DNA of 64,000 bases from Cladobotryum mycophilum (GCA_036429605.1 CM071591.1:1798001-1862000); one strand, 5' to 3'; positions 24,547-36,862 are shown, counted from the stretch's first letter. Notes: a model not told the origin generated them from the sequence alone. Program-made: numbers and translations.

Positions 24547-25212
24547 TTATTCCAAAACTTACCGGTGGGAAAACCCGAGAAGTCTCACATGTACCTTGAT
24601 GGTATCTTGAGGAACAAAGCTAGTACAAAATGGGTAAAGCATGTACTTGTGGTAAAAGGATCATGGTCATGCTTCAGAATATCATCTTATCCTCAAGCCC
24701 GAGAAGCCATCCATTACACGCGTGTAATTTAGACTTCAATTGATTGGATGCGTTACTTTTACATTTAGCTTTAGCTTCCGCTCATCCGCTCTGCCCTATG
24801 CTGCATTGGATGAAAGGCACATGCAAAACATATATATGTCGGTAGGTAAGGTCGCCAATAATCCATGGCCCGTTCAATTTTTAATCGTAGACCTGGTCCT
24901 ACGTTGCTGGCGTATTATAGGCCCATTCCTTGTTTAATCACTTTCCTACGTGTCGGGTGATAGCTAGTGCCATACGGAGTACATGTTGAACTACAACACA
25001 AGCAGGTTGCGTAAATACAGACCTTGAACCAAGACCGCACCAAAGACTCAAGATTAAGATAGTACATATCCCCAACTCCCAGCTCCAGCACCTGACGGGT
25101 AACTGAATCACATCGCCCAGTTCCTCGTGACATGTCGAATCCCGAATCCGCCATTGTGTCCTATCAGACCCAATCTGATCTGCCTCGCCGAATCTTTTCT
25201 AATAACCATTTC

Positions 25213-27414
25213 TTACGCCTCGAAACTCTTGATCTGGCTGTTGCTGCTTGGCGGCTGTGCTGACTGACCTTCACCAACTGTTTGGAAGCTTAACTTATCG
25301 CCATCAATAGCAACCTCTCGAGCCATTCGTGCCCCTTGCTCTCCGCCAACCCCTGCTGCCGTTTTCAAGGACTCCTGAACATCCCGCACTCGTCGTCTAA
25401 AGGCCAACCGATCCAAGAATAATTGTTGTCGGCCACGTTCTAATTCTCGTCGTTCTTCTCGGAGTATGGCCTCCATTTCATTGAAGTATTTAAGCTTCAG
25501 TTCTAGTTTCTGAAGCATCACATTGGCAGCTGCTGAGACTAGTCGTGTCATCTCTCGTTCCTCATGGGATGCAAATCCCGCAGAGCGGGCTCCCATGGAC
25601 GCCAATGCAATAGAAGCCAGAGATGTCTTAGTAGTCGTGGTCGTGGTCGTGGTCGTAGTAGTTGTTGCCACATGTCGAGCATCTACATCCATCGATTCGC
25701 TCTTGGCTTCTTGCAAATCCTTTCCATTGGCTTGTGTTTTCTCTCCGGACTGGCCAGAACCGTCAAGTTGCCTGCGCAAATTTCGCTTCAGTTCATCTGC
25801 AGACTTGTTCGCAGCGGCAGCAGTACTGGCTGGATCAGCCAGACTGGCCAAGAAGCCTACGACAGACATGACAGGGTTGTCAACTTGACTGAAGGGGAGA
25901 TGGCCATGCTGGCTACCCAGCATTGAAAGACCAGTTGGTGCATTGATTGGCGCTTCCGAATCCAGATACTTTTCTTCAATATCAAGCTGAAGGAACTGCA
26001 ACACACACTCTTCGCGTGTGCGGGTTCCAACATGATCTGCAATCTCCCCCAATCATCATCGAATCGCTCAAGACCTTCGAGAAGACGTAGGATTTCTGCA
26101 TCCGTCCATGGTGCATCGCGATCCAAAATAGACGTGTATGTGGGGTTTTCCATTTTAGAGTACATGCTTGAAGTGTGGTTTGCTGGTAGCCGTCCCTCGG
26201 TGAAACAATTGGGGCAGAGATCAAACTTGGCTTTAGAATTTGGGTCCGCCTGGGTGCTGTGATAGTAGATGCGTGTACAATCGTTTCCACACTGATGGCA
26301 GTTGACTTTTGTAGTGGGTGGCTTGATGGCATCTTCTGCAGCTGTAACCCCGTTGTTGGCAGAGGCGTCGCCGTTTGCTTTATTTTCGGGCTTGTTAATA
26401 GGCGCTCCTTTAGCACTCGCTTCGTAAATATTTCGCCCAATCTCGAGATTGAGATCGGCTTTTGCAGGAGCGATGGCGTTCGACTTATTCTCAGTGTCAT
26501 GATTCTTCTTTCCTTCCAACACAATGGGATCAGCAGAAGGCTGCCACGGCTGAAGTCCACGAGGAGTATCACATATGATTTTGAAATGTCCTGTGAAAGG
26601 AGGTCCAACGTGAGACGGTCGTTGATCTGCATCAACCTGTACAATATGTGGTTAGTACAAATCTGACAATAGGTAGGGATGATTTTAAGTACTTGATAAT
26701 TGATCAAACCCCATTGCTCAAGGAATGCGTGCACGCGCATGATAGCGCAAACGTCACCTGCTAGGTTTCGTCGGCATGCTGTTACAGTCAGATATTCGAC
26801 CGGATTGAGGCGATATGTATTGATCATGAAATCTCGATAGTCCTTGTAAACAGCCGGCGTTTTACTTCTGTTACGATTGTTGAAGAACTCTGCCATGGCC
26901 TTGCGCTCGATATCATGGATATTATTCATGTCAAACCAAGTGCTGTAGCTTGGCAAGACGATTGCATGGGTTTGTGAGATTAGGTGCTCTCTGGCTGCGG
27001 ATTCGACAGCCTCCTTCGACTTAGTATCTTGACCATTGTCTGCAGCAATTGCACCTTCTCCCGAACCGGATGCGTCCTTGGACTCCTCAGGCGCATCGCC
27101 CATCTCTTCATCAAGACGTGCGGCGCCTTCTGTGGAGCCGCCACCTAGTGTGTTGGACACATCATTGGATTGCGCATTTAATCGAGCGGCGTCGCCATCC
27201 TGTTTGATGTTGTCATGATTCGCAGAACTTTCCGACATTTGAATATCTACTGTCTCTGCTCAGTGCCTGTGCAATGGAAATAAAAATGTCTGAAACACAA
27301 ACCTTGACCATCTCCTGCAGTGAGGTTTGATTGCAACGGTGGTTGCGCAAGTATGGCGTTGCTGTTTGGCGATGCAGTATTGCCAGGAGAACCATAAGTC
27401 GCATTGTCATCCAT
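25213..27414 (-). CDS. RSC8: SWI/SNF-RSC chromatin remodelling subunit (Rsc8/Swi3/Ssr2), with one-base frameshift
   Basis: A core scaffold subunit of SWI/SNF-type remodellers. Exons are 27414-27303, 27246-26693 and 26636-25213. The order is: acidic N-terminus; SWIRM domain (SYSTWFDMNNIHDIE ... FLEQWGLINYQ); ZZ-like zinc finger (CHQCGNDC ... CPNCF); SANT domain (WTDAEILRLLEGLERFDDDW); then a C-terminal coiled coil with a 12-Thr tract before it. The reading frame breaks in the SANT domain after DDDWG. The C5 run at 26046-26050 (G5 in the gene) should be six bases for EIADHVGTRTREECV to follow in frame. With that base the protein is 696 residues and every domain is whole. I read it as an assembly error in an intact essential gene. 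The start MDDN follows spliced-frame logic; an upstream ATG also exists. Confidence 0.9.
25631..25667. repeat. short trinucleotide tract encoding poly-Thr in RSC8
   Basis: Degenerate (GTC/GTG/GTA)n on the plus strand, read as about 12 Thr codons in the gene. Length polymorphism is likely. Confidence 0.75.
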
Positions 27415-28359
27415 GACTCTCGCGTCTCGCTCCGGCGAGCAAAGGACTTTGGGAATAGCAGCACAAGGGAAATATTCTAAGTGACGCGTCACAAATCCGG
27501 TTGAAGGTGAATAATTATCCAGGTATCTTGACTTGAATTGCGTATGTCTTGGGCTTTCAACAAGACTGAAGCAGTAGATACGGCGATGGCTTTAAGAAGA
27601 TGAGCCGCGTTCGAAGAAGTTCGGCGCGACAGGCACAGGTACGCTTCGTACAATCACACATACACACGTGACCTTGTGGTTTCAATTCACGTGACTGGAG
27701 TGTGTATTTTGCTAAATCTGGGATTGATAGCGCTTGCTGAACACCGGCGCTAAGTAGAACTCCCTTGCTATAGACGTAGGTGTGTAATGCCCTTTAGTAA
27801 GGGAGGCAAAAGGGTAGCATGATTTAAAAAAAAATTTGATTGGGTTGATAGCTACGTGGAGGAGTAGCATCTTGAGGACGAAATTCCAACATAATGCATC
27901 ATACCTACTGGGTACCTAGCACTTAGTATCTACCTACCTAGGTAGTACTAGATAGTACCTAGTGGTAAGTCATACATCAAGGCGATCCAAACAAGTACTT
28001 GCAAAATAAGAGGCAGTACTCACAGCAAGACATAATTACAAGTATTGGGATCATATAAAGAAATACAAAGTATTAATAAATGTCATGAATCTAGAATCCA
28101 CACCGTGATGTCATTTTTTTGGAGTAGTAAGGCACCTTCAGCAAGCAGCCTGCTTGCTCACCATGATGTTCATGCTCTTATAAGGGCACGGGGAGCCCCG
28201 TCAAGAGCCGGTACAATGGCCGAGCCACGTGATGGAGAAGCTTCCGAATTCGCAACCGAGGGCCGTGTCAAGCCGTCGCCGTTATCCTTGAATACATAGA
28301 CTTTCGAATGATTTGACATTGCATCTTGGTTCTGCCGGCATCACCGCAATTGTCTCATT
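27415..28359. other. intergenic: divergent promoter, RSC8 / ETF-alpha
   Basis: About 945 bp. Near RSC8 there is a 12-bp palindrome centred on ACGCGT (27481-27492). A cluster of TACCTAGGTA-like units lies at 27910-27962. A CCGAGG site lies close to the ETF-alpha start. No gene supported. Confidence 0.6.
28256..28261 (+). promoter_or_regulatory. CCGAGG (CCTCGG) element upstream of ETF-alpha
   Basis: A single copy 99 nt from the ATG of the gene for the beta-oxidation electron acceptor; same core as in the CAT2 promoter. Confidence 0.45.
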
Positions 28360-29455
28360 ATGAATTACACGGCCCGGCAGTTGCTTACAAGACGCGGTGG
28401 TGCGTTAATACCATCGCTATTTCTTTATAGATATACTAGAAGCCGGGCGCTCTCGACGCTGGCAGTCTTGGAGCAACGCGATGGTCAATTGAGCAATGGG
28501 TCTCTCAGTGCCTTTACAGCGGCCAAGGAGCTTGGGGGTTCCGTTCATGGCTTTCTGGCTGGAAGCAATGTCAATACCGCCGCTGAGCAAGCAGCAAAGG
28601 TTGATGGCGTAGAAAAAATTATTGCCATCGAGAATGTGGCATATGACAAGGTCGGTTGGCTAATGAACCCTCCCCTACGCTATCGTCGTTAACATGTTGC
28701 TTTATCAGGGGCTTCCCGAAAACTATGCTTCATTACTGGTTGAGAATATCAAGAAGGGCAATTACACGCATGTAATTGCTGGCCACACGGCTTTTGGCAA
28801 GAACGTCTTGCCAAGAGTTGCTGCCTTGCTGGACTCACAGCAAATCTCAGATATTACTTCCATCGAAGGCGAAAGTACATTCGTCCGCCCGATATATGCT
28901 GGAAACGCTATAGCCACCGTAGAGTCCTCTGACGCTGTTAAGGTCATCACTATTCGGGGCACCGCGTTTGCGGCCGCCGCCCTTGAGCAAGGCTCTGCCA
29001 CGATTGAAAGCGGCATAGACCCCAAAGTCGAACCATCTAGCGAATGGATATCTGAAGACCTGGCAAAATCTGACCGGCCAGATCTCGCCACTGCCAGCAA
29101 GGTCGTTTCCGGCGGACGCGGACTGAAGTCAAAGGAAGATTTTGACAAGATCATGTTGCCACTTGCTGATTCTCTTGGCGCAGCTGTCGGCGCCTCTCGG
29201 GCGGCTGTTGATAGTGGATATGCGGATAACAGTCTCCAGGTTGGACAAACTGGCAAGGTTGTCGCACCTCAACTGTATATGGCCGTTGGTATTTCAGGTG
29301 CTATTCAACATTTGGCAGGCATGAAGGATAGCAAGGTCATTGCAGCCATCAACAAGGATCCTGAGGCACCCATCTTCCAGGTCGCTGATGTAGGTCTAGT
29401 TGGCGACCTTTTCGAAAAGGTGCCAGAATTGACCGAGAAGATTAAAAACTCTTAG
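28360..29455 (+). CDS. ETFA: Electron transfer flavoprotein alpha subunit, mitochondrial
   Basis: With ETF-beta it accepts electrons from acyl-CoA dehydrogenases in the mitochondrial matrix and passes them to ETF-ubiquinone oxidoreductase. Exons 28360-28650 and 28709-29455 give 345 residues. The Arg-rich, acid-poor first 32 residues (MNYTARQLLTRRGG...) are a mitochondrial presequence. The C-terminal FAD-binding half contains GRGLKSKEDF, the QVGQTGKVVAPQLYMAVGIS segment and the GAIQHLAGM motif that grips FAD. The gene is intact. Its stop codon lies only 33 bp from the stop codon of convergent ARH1, so the two 3' UTRs must overlap. Confidence 0.95.
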
Positions 29456-29488
29456 GAAGCTATAATACAATTAAAGCCCCCTTGGTAC

Positions 29489-31159
29489 TCAGCCAACCAC
29501 AGATAGCATGTCCTCTGTGTTTGTAAACTTTTCCCTCTCTTTTCCCTTGGCCCGTCCGCGGTCTCTTTCTGCTCTATCTATCTGCCGCCATTGGTCCCAC
29601 GTAACAGCACGAGTAGCAGCAGAACCAATGTCCTGTTTGACTGCATCCCACCCGCCCATGTTGTTTTGACTCTGATATGCATCTAGAAAAGCAGCTCCAG
29701 AGAGCCAGTCTTCAACAATGGTATCGCCTGTAGCAAATGCATCATGCATTGTAGAAGCAATTACTCCAGTCGGTCCTCGTTTAACCCAGCCAGCGCAATA
29801 CATTCCTGGCACCTGTTGGGTGTCGACACCCAATGGTATATCATGATATACGAGGCGCGTCACTCTTCCCAATCCATCGTTCTTTACTATGCCTCGCTGT
29901 TCGTCAAATTGGATGCCGGCATCTATAAAGCCCGGGAGCGGCATCGATTTATATCCGATAGAACGAAACACTATATCCGAAGGTATTGTAATCAACCTCC
30001 CCGTGGGTGTTACAGATGACTTCGAGTCGAAAGGGGCCATCAAATCAGTTACTTCAAACTCTGTACCCGCAACAATTGAAGGATTTTTTCGTTACCAATG
30101 AAAGCTTTTGGGGACAGGCAGTCATCAAGGGACCAAGACCTGGGTGTGACCTCAATACCCTTCGACGACCCTTTTAGTAGTACTTCCATGAGCCTCCGAG
30201 AAGCCCGGGGCAGGGTATTGACATCTTCCGGTATTAAAGACCGATTCACCGGATGGAATGAAACCCCAGGAAGTTTCATCAACTCACGCACTTCTTTTAT
30301 GGTGAATGCTGCCTGTTGGGGGGAATCAGCTTGAAGGTGTTCCATGGAGCTATTTGTTCTAACGATTCACACACCTGCATGGGCCCCCGTCTCCCAACCA
30401 CATGTACTCTCTTGACTCGACTTTTAGCTAGATGCGCAAGCGCATGTTCGGCAATATCGGTCTTTCTCAGCACATTTATATCTTCCAGTAGCATTCTTGC
30501 GACATCCAGAGCGACGTTGCCTTGACCAATAATGACTGCTTCCTCGCCTTGCAGGTCCGGTTCGAGGTCTACACAATCAGGGAGGCCATTGTACCAGCCT
30601 ACAAACTGGCGGGCTGAGTAGATACCGCCAAGGGTGGATTCGCCTGGAATCCCTAATTTTTTGTCTTCTGATGCTCCGTATGCGAGTAATATAGAGTGGT
30701 AGTTGCGTCTGAGAGATTCCAGCTGAACAACACAGTGGTCCGATAAGTGACCTGGAAGATCCACAGAGACATTACCCAAGAATCTAAAGTTCGGTGAAGA
30801 TGCAACTTCCTCAAACTTGTCCTGGCAATTCTGGTTCTACGGTTAGTGGCTTCATACGTACCTGCTCTTGGTCCATGGGCAAATACCTTGACCTCCGGAT
30901 GGTCTGGCGCGACACCGTGACGCACTAATCCGAATGGAACTGGCAAAGCTTCATACATATCAATCTGTGCTTTGGGTATTCTGCTCATTACCCTGTATGC
31001 AGTATAGAATCCGGCAGGACCAGAGCCAACTATGGCCAAGCGAAATGGCCTATCTAATTGTCGTGAACTTCTTGCTAGTTCTGAGAAGCCTCTCGTGATA
31101 GTATAATTGATAAACCTCTTATAAGCGGGAAAGGTCCGCTTGTGATTATGAGAGAGCAT
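29489..31159 (-). CDS. ARH1: NADPH:adrenodoxin (ferredoxin) oxidoreductase, with one-base frameshift
   Basis: A mitochondrial flavoprotein that feeds NADPH electrons to ferredoxin Yah1 for Fe-S cluster and heme A synthesis. Exons are 31159-30887, 30836-30375 and 30312-29489. A basic presequence precedes the FAD Rossmann motif (AIVGSGPAGFYTAYR). The NADPH motif (IGQGNVALDVARMLL) follows. The C-terminal FAD motif (YCAGWVKRGPTGVI) completes the fold. In exon 3 the frame breaks after SPKAFIGNEK. The T6 run at 30084-30089 (A6 in the gene) needs one more base for NPSIVAGTEFEVTDLM to follow. With it the protein is 519 residues. A 35-nt intron would also restore frame but is implausibly short and would delete conserved-looking residues. 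Likely a sequencing error. Confidence 0.9.
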
Positions 31160-31511
31160 CGTTAAGTATTATGGCCATAAGCCAATCACTTTCATGGCTG
31201 TAGTTAAATTTAGGATGTTTCTATAGGTTACATGGAAGTTAAATTCATCTAGCGTGCTGACTGAAGATCTGGATCGAAGAGTTGATGGCTGCATTCAGAT
31301 TTCCGATTATTGCTGTGGCAACCAGGGTCCAACCTCAGCTGAAGCTGACATAACATTCTAGCCTCACATCATGAGAAATCCCCTTCTTTTGGTATACCTG
31401 CATGAATTGAACGTTAAGACGTAAAATTATTCCAGAACCGACATTCCAACAAGGCATTTTGTGCCTTGTGTCGTATTCAATCAAGTCTCACCGACCGAGA
31501 CGATCTTCTCA
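31160..31511. other. intergenic: divergent promoter, ARH1 / membrane protein
   Basis: 352 bp between start codons; nothing specific recognised. Confidence 0.5.
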
Positions 31512-33380
31512 ATGGGTGCTTCCCCTCCCTTTTTGTATGGCGCTCACCAGCGCGATTCGCGCTTTCCTCCAACCTCGTTTGATCCAAAGGCAATCACTCG
31601 CGCAAGCTGGGAGCCCAAGGCCAGGAAACCTCAGCCAACCGGCCCACTGGTATCGTTCAATCGACACCCGGAGTATGTCCCTTCGTCAGTTTGCAACGCA
31701 TGAATTAGGTAGTTGATACGTTTCTAGTGCTCATGCTGCCCTTCAACCCCGAACAACCCAGCATACACCTTTGGGACGACGGACCAAGGCATGGATCAAA
31801 TGGCTGCGTCGATTGCAGCTTGCTCTGCGTCTGCTGCAGCTCATTGGCGCCGCTGGTATTTTGGTTCTTTTTTCACTGTTCACGAGAGTTGATACACCAA
31901 CCACCTGGGCAGTACGAATCATGGTATGATTATAAACTTTAGCAGCTTAGTACCCTTGAACTCATGCTGCTACGTATGGCGTGCATTGAATAGCATTCAC
32001 TAACACTTCCACTAGCAAGCGGTGACAATTCTTCATTGTTTCTATGCTACATACCATCTTTCCCGTGAGGCCGCGGGTCGTACCCCAGCTTCGTCAGCCG
32101 CTTACCAGTTCTTCGCTATCACTGTTGACTTGCTTGCTACGGTCGCTTACGTTTTGGGCGTCTTTGTTGTGCGTGGAAAAGCAAATAGTTGGGGTACTGT
32201 CCTCAGCGACCAGAGCCTAATGGACTACTTTATCCCTGCCGTCTACTATGGCATGATGGGAACAAGCGGTCTTCACTTCATCACGCTGTCCTCTTCGATA
32301 TGGCTAGGCTGGATGTTCCGAAAGATTAGCCTCATGCCGCCTGACATGAACCCCCTAGAGGATCATCTAACAGCTCGACCTTTCCACAAAAGGAACAAGT
32401 CATCTATGTCGACCTCAAGCACTATTGTCGATGGCGAGAAAAGGCCCTGGACACAGGGTGATTCACGACGTAACTCTGTTCAGAATTCATCACGGCCCTC
32501 TACAGTTTCTTTTATGGATACCCGGACACAGTCTCGCGATTCAGTGGATAGCAAATTTGCCAAAGTTAACCTTCCAAACAGGCAGTACCAAATCATTGCT
32601 GGGAACTCTCCAAGAGACTCCATCTCGTCCATCAAAACTAAGCACAGGTCATTGCCCGAGTCCTCTCACCGAGGCTCTTATGCAGAGATACCTCTCGCTG
32701 AAGCGGATTCGACGCATCCTGACCCCCCGCCCCATGGTACCAACGGGGGACGTGCCGCTAAATTCACTGAGAGTTGGATGCCCTCCGACTCCCTGATATC
32801 GCGAACAAACCAGCGTCATCAAACTATGGCAGGCGTTGACCAAGGCCATAGATCTCGAGGCTCTAAGTCGTATTCAGCATTGACTCAACCTTACAATGTA
32901 GACGAATATTCCTCAGACTCGGATTCTGAAGAGACGAATGGGGGAAACCATTTTGCTGCAGACTCGGATCAGTTTAATTCACCACACCCAAATCCTTTGC
33001 GATCAAATCCGACTTCCCCTGATCAAAATGTCGGACGCGCCAAAAGGGCAATCCGCCCGTGGGATTCAGCTAGGAGCTTAGATTACGGTTTTTTGTCTGA
33101 GATCAGCCCCGGTGAAAGGCATGTGAGCACTAGCAGGGACATTGCAGACGAAGAGTTGGAGTTTGAACCACGTCAGAGGGATAGTTCTATTCAGCCCGAA
33201 GAATTTTTCGCCGTATCTTACGGTCAGGTGAGGAGTGGAACGCCTCCCCTTTTAGTCGGGACTAGCCGCAAAGTTTCGGGTAACGACTTTGCATCTAAAT
33301 ACTCTTCTATTCCATATGAGAGACGCAATGTCAGCGGTAAAATTGCCGAGGAAGGCCGCGCAGGTGGTAGATATCTGTGA
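31512..33380 (+). CDS. Conserved fungal membrane protein, function unknown
   Basis: Exons 31512-31672, 31728-31923 and 32016-33380 give 573 residues in one frame. I do not recognise a named family. A short soluble N-terminus is followed by about four hydrophobic helices between residues about 85 and 240 (LRLLQLIGAAGILVLFSLF; AVTILHCFYATYHLS; FFAITVDLLATVAYVLGVFV; LHFITLSSSIWLGWMF). The remaining 330 residues are hydrophilic and rich in Ser, Arg and Asp, looking disordered and heavily phosphorylatable (repeated RxxS sites). The layout resembles a small tetraspan protein with a cytosolic regulatory tail. No frameshift. It converges on PMS1 with a 270-bp spacer. Confidence 0.75.
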
Positions 33381-33650
33381 TGGGCTTAATTTGGTAAGCT
33401 ATTTTCTTTTCAGACGCATGGGTGTATCGCAAGTTGTAAGAGTATTGTTCACTGGAAAACTGGGTAATCAACTGGAAGGTGTCTATTTGTTAGATATGGA
33501 CAAATCTTGGAGACGTATGATAATGGCTGGTTGGGATATTGTAAATGAGGCGTACGAGCTTTGCTGATGTTATGAAACTATTCAAGAGTAATGATTTAAA
33601 ATATACTGCGTTTAGTTATGAAACAAGCTCTCATAGCATCCTAAAACACA

Positions 33651-36600
33651 TCAAAAGTCATGTACATACTCCTGCCACATGGCTATAGTACTGTCCTCGA
33701 CATCGCCATTCCAACTCGTCCCATCCCAGGATTGCAGCCGGGTTAAGTGCCTCATTGTGGGACGACCGTGGGGACAATTCCAAGGTTTGTCTAGTTCTCC
33801 CATATGCTTCACAAGTCCATACATTTGGCTTCTGGTCAAAGCCTTTCCAATCATGACACTACTTCGGCAGGCTCTCATGGCCAGCATTTTTCTCACTTTA
33901 GACGGTCGGGGTATTTGTGAGGATTCGGATGATTTTTCCCCTAGAAGTGAAATCAATTCTTCCAAATCTTCCAAGCCGAATGTTGTTTCACGACTCAATG
34001 GTAGAGCAATTAACTGGCACCGTGAACCAACTGGCCAACGGCCCGTTGTGTCAATGTCCACCTTGAATCCATTGGCCTCAATGGCGGATGTGTTCTCCAA
34101 AATAATTTCTTCTTCAAGGGCTGTTAGCTGAAGCCTCTTAGGATGCACTAGCCGCTGGGATTGTATGATGGTAGTATTCTGAAGTCTTTCGAAATTATAC
34201 TTTTCATCTGATGCATGTTGATCGATAATGAACAGTTCATCGTGCCTAGCCTTTACACCATGGTCCTTTTTCTTTGCTGGCCGAACAGCTATAATAAAGC
34301 CCAGATTAAACTGCCCGGCAACTCGCATCTCTGCAAAGTCAGATTTGGCAATGATAAGAGGAAGCTTCGATTCCGCATCAGTAGCACCTATTTCCTCTAC
34401 TTGCCGAACATCTGATGTTTTGCGGCTACGCATAGAGACATGATGAATGCTGTGCTGCAAGAGAGACCGCACGTGAGGTTCATTTGCGGGTAGTTGCTGT
34501 ATAAGATGAACTGTGGCATCTTTTCGGCGTGAACTACTTTGTAGTGTCGGCATTCGTGATTCGGCAGTCGAGCTAGGCTTATTCTCATTGTCATTGATAT
34601 CTTCGGCTAGATTCTCTTCATCCATTGTATCGGCAACTGGCCGTATGTAAGGAAGGTCAATGTCCGTTACTTGTTCAACAAATAGAGATTCCTCTTGAGA
34701 GCCAAATGATTCCTTAGGGGTTTCATTTAAGCTCTGTGGGCTCACAGCTTGTGTCCGATGGGGTAGTTTGTCTGTATTTATAGTTACACCAACACTTAGC
34801 GTATCGACCCTCGATGTATGCTCTGCAATTTTAACAGCACGATGGGGGACCGATTGTTTCCCTATTGATTCACGAATCTCCCCCTTTGTTTCAGAACTAT
34901 TGCTGCGAAGCCGAATCCTTTTCGGAGGGTTTTCAACCGAGTCATCTGAGTCATCGGGGCTCTCGCCGCCAATGCTGATATCTGGCTTTTCCAAGGGGAC
35001 TTTCTCATGCAGTCTATTAACATTATTAAGATTCTGAGGTGCAAAGTGGTCTAAAATAGGAGGCCGAATAATGGGGATTTCTGAGTTCTTGATAGATGAT
35101 GCGCTTCTAGAAACCGTAGGCGGGCTTGGAGAGTTAGACTTCGTTATCGAAACTGCCAAAGTCGTCCCTTCCAATCGTCTATTAAAGTCCCTGACGGGGA
35201 TGGACTTGTTTGGCTTGATGACTAGCGATGTTGTCTGTGAGTCTCCAATATCATCCCTGGCTTTATTTGGAGTGATTTGAGTCGTTTTGTGCTCCGATGG
35301 AACCGGGGATGTCATAGCATTATCGTTAGATGAAGTGGATGAAGACGACGTTGGCCTTGATGCGGTGCCATCCTGTTGTTTTGTCCACATTTTAACAAGG
35401 TTCTGGTTATCACGAACAATGAGGCGTGTTTTTGATGCAAACACTCCAGTCCCTGCTTGATTCTTTTTTAAAGGAGACCTTGTAGGACAATCTCCATCTG
35501 ATTCAGGGTCAGATTCGGAGATGACTGGATTCTTCGAGTCTGGCTTGCTTTGGACCCGGGCCGTTGTGACTATTCGAGGCTCCTCATTTTCTAGCGATGG
35601 TTGCTTTGTGATGCGTAAAGAGTGAGCTACAGGAACTGAATAGTCATGAGCATCAAAAAGATTGGCGAGGGATGTACGTAGGCGATCTAATAAATGATTT
35701 TGATCATGTAGAAGTATACTGCGCTTGTCCGGGCTCACATTCACGTCATATAGATCAGTATCCAGTCGTATGTCAGCGAGGATGAAGGGAGACTGTGAAG
35801 AGTTGTATGAGCGGTAGACCTCATTAAAAGCTTTGGCAAATTGTGGGAGCGCACATGGCCTTCCGTTAACAAAAAACATTTGTCGATCCGGCGTTTGTCG
35901 TCCTTCTCCATGAACGGGGCGGGACACATGGCCGATAATTCGTACTTCTTTGGATCCTGGGCTGGAATCCGCAAGGGCTTGCGTTCCGGGCTTTGGAGCT
36001 GATGGCTTGATTTCCATACTCAGGTCAAGGGATACCAATGCAGTCAGGGTCTTAGCACCAAAAATGTTGATGATGTTTTCCCGGGTGCTTGGATTGCCCT
36101 TTGTGGAGAAGAGGAGGATGCGCTTTCCCTTGGTTGGTTGTTGAGAAACGGAGAATTTGAGGTTTGTCTGGATACATGCATACTGGTTGAGCAAGGCAAT
36201 GACTTTCTGCCATTCTCTTTTTATGTTCCGATCCAATTCCCTGCGTCGAACGGGCAGATTATGAAATAGCTTCTCTACCGAAACAGTAGTCCCCCGCGGA
36301 GATGCAATGAGATTGGTGTCCTTGAGTTTCCCGGAGGGCTCAAAAGTCAATTTGGATCCCTTGGGGACATCTTCGGCCAAGCATGTCGTTACTGTCAAAA
36401 TAGATAATGCACATAAGGAGGCTAAGGCTTCGCCACGAAAGCCGAAGGTATGGAGTGAGGCTATATCTGTGTATGATGATAGCTTTGATGTGTGATGCTT
36501 CAGAGCAACCGAAGGATAATTTTCCGGGGATATGCCCGAGCCATTATCTTGTACTTCAATCAAGTCAAGACCTTGGTTCTTGAACCGGACATCTGAGTGA

Positions 36601-36862
36601 GTGACATTTGATTAGCCAAATCGTAACTCACATAAAAGAAAACCGGCCAGTCTCTCGAGCTTAACCTACCAATAGCACTCGCACCAGCATCAATGCTGTT
36701 TTCAACCAGTTCTTTAACTACCGAACAGAGGTCAACGATAACTTGACCTGATTGGATCTGATGGATCTAAAGGATATGTTTAGCGCAAGCTCTATATATG
36801 ATTTTGTAGAAGAGGCTGCCGAGACTTACACTACGACCATCAATCTGCTTGATAGTAGCCAT
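33651..36862 (-). CDS. PMS1: DNA mismatch repair protein Pms1 (MutL alpha subunit)
   Basis: Partner of Mlh1 in MutL-alpha, which nicks the new strand during mismatch repair. Exons 36862-36830, 36766-36670 and 36592-33651 give 1,023 residues. The N-terminal GHKL ATPase has the motifs ELVENSIDAGA, DNGSGI and GFRGEALASL. A long polar linker follows from about 380 to 770. The C-terminal dimerisation/endonuclease domain carries DQHASDEKYNFE (the DQHA(X)2E(X)4E metal motif), ACRSSV and the CPHGRPT zinc motif, so nuclease activity is expected. The end is taken at WQEYVHDF, because the competing intron there would be 29 nt. An ACGCGT box sits at 37164, about 300 nt upstream. Confidence 0.96.

Larger units (their letters stand above)
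23974..25212. other. intergenic: CAT2 promoter and RSC8 3' flank
   Basis: About 1.2 kb. The CAT2-proximal half is GC-rich and contains three CCGAGG elements. A perfect 16-bp palindrome (ATTACACG/CGTGTAAT) lies at 24713-24728. No gene supported. Confidence 0.6.

Noticed and set aside
24387..24732. Overlapping 70- and 100-codon frames in the CAT2 upstream region
   Set aside because: Two frames compete over the same bases, neither resembles a protein, and the region holds promoter motifs.
28045..28299. 84-codon frame before ETF-alpha
   Set aside because: It overlaps the expected promoter and leader, with no similarity or splice signals.
30065..30101. A 35-nt intron in ARH1 that would restore frame
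   Set aside because: It is shorter than fungal introns normally are, and it would remove residues that read as a natural continuation. A one-base loss in the T6 run explains the break better.
33628..33660. A last intron in PMS1 giving the end WQEML
   Set aside because: The intron would be 29 nt. The direct stop after WQEYVHDF is simpler.
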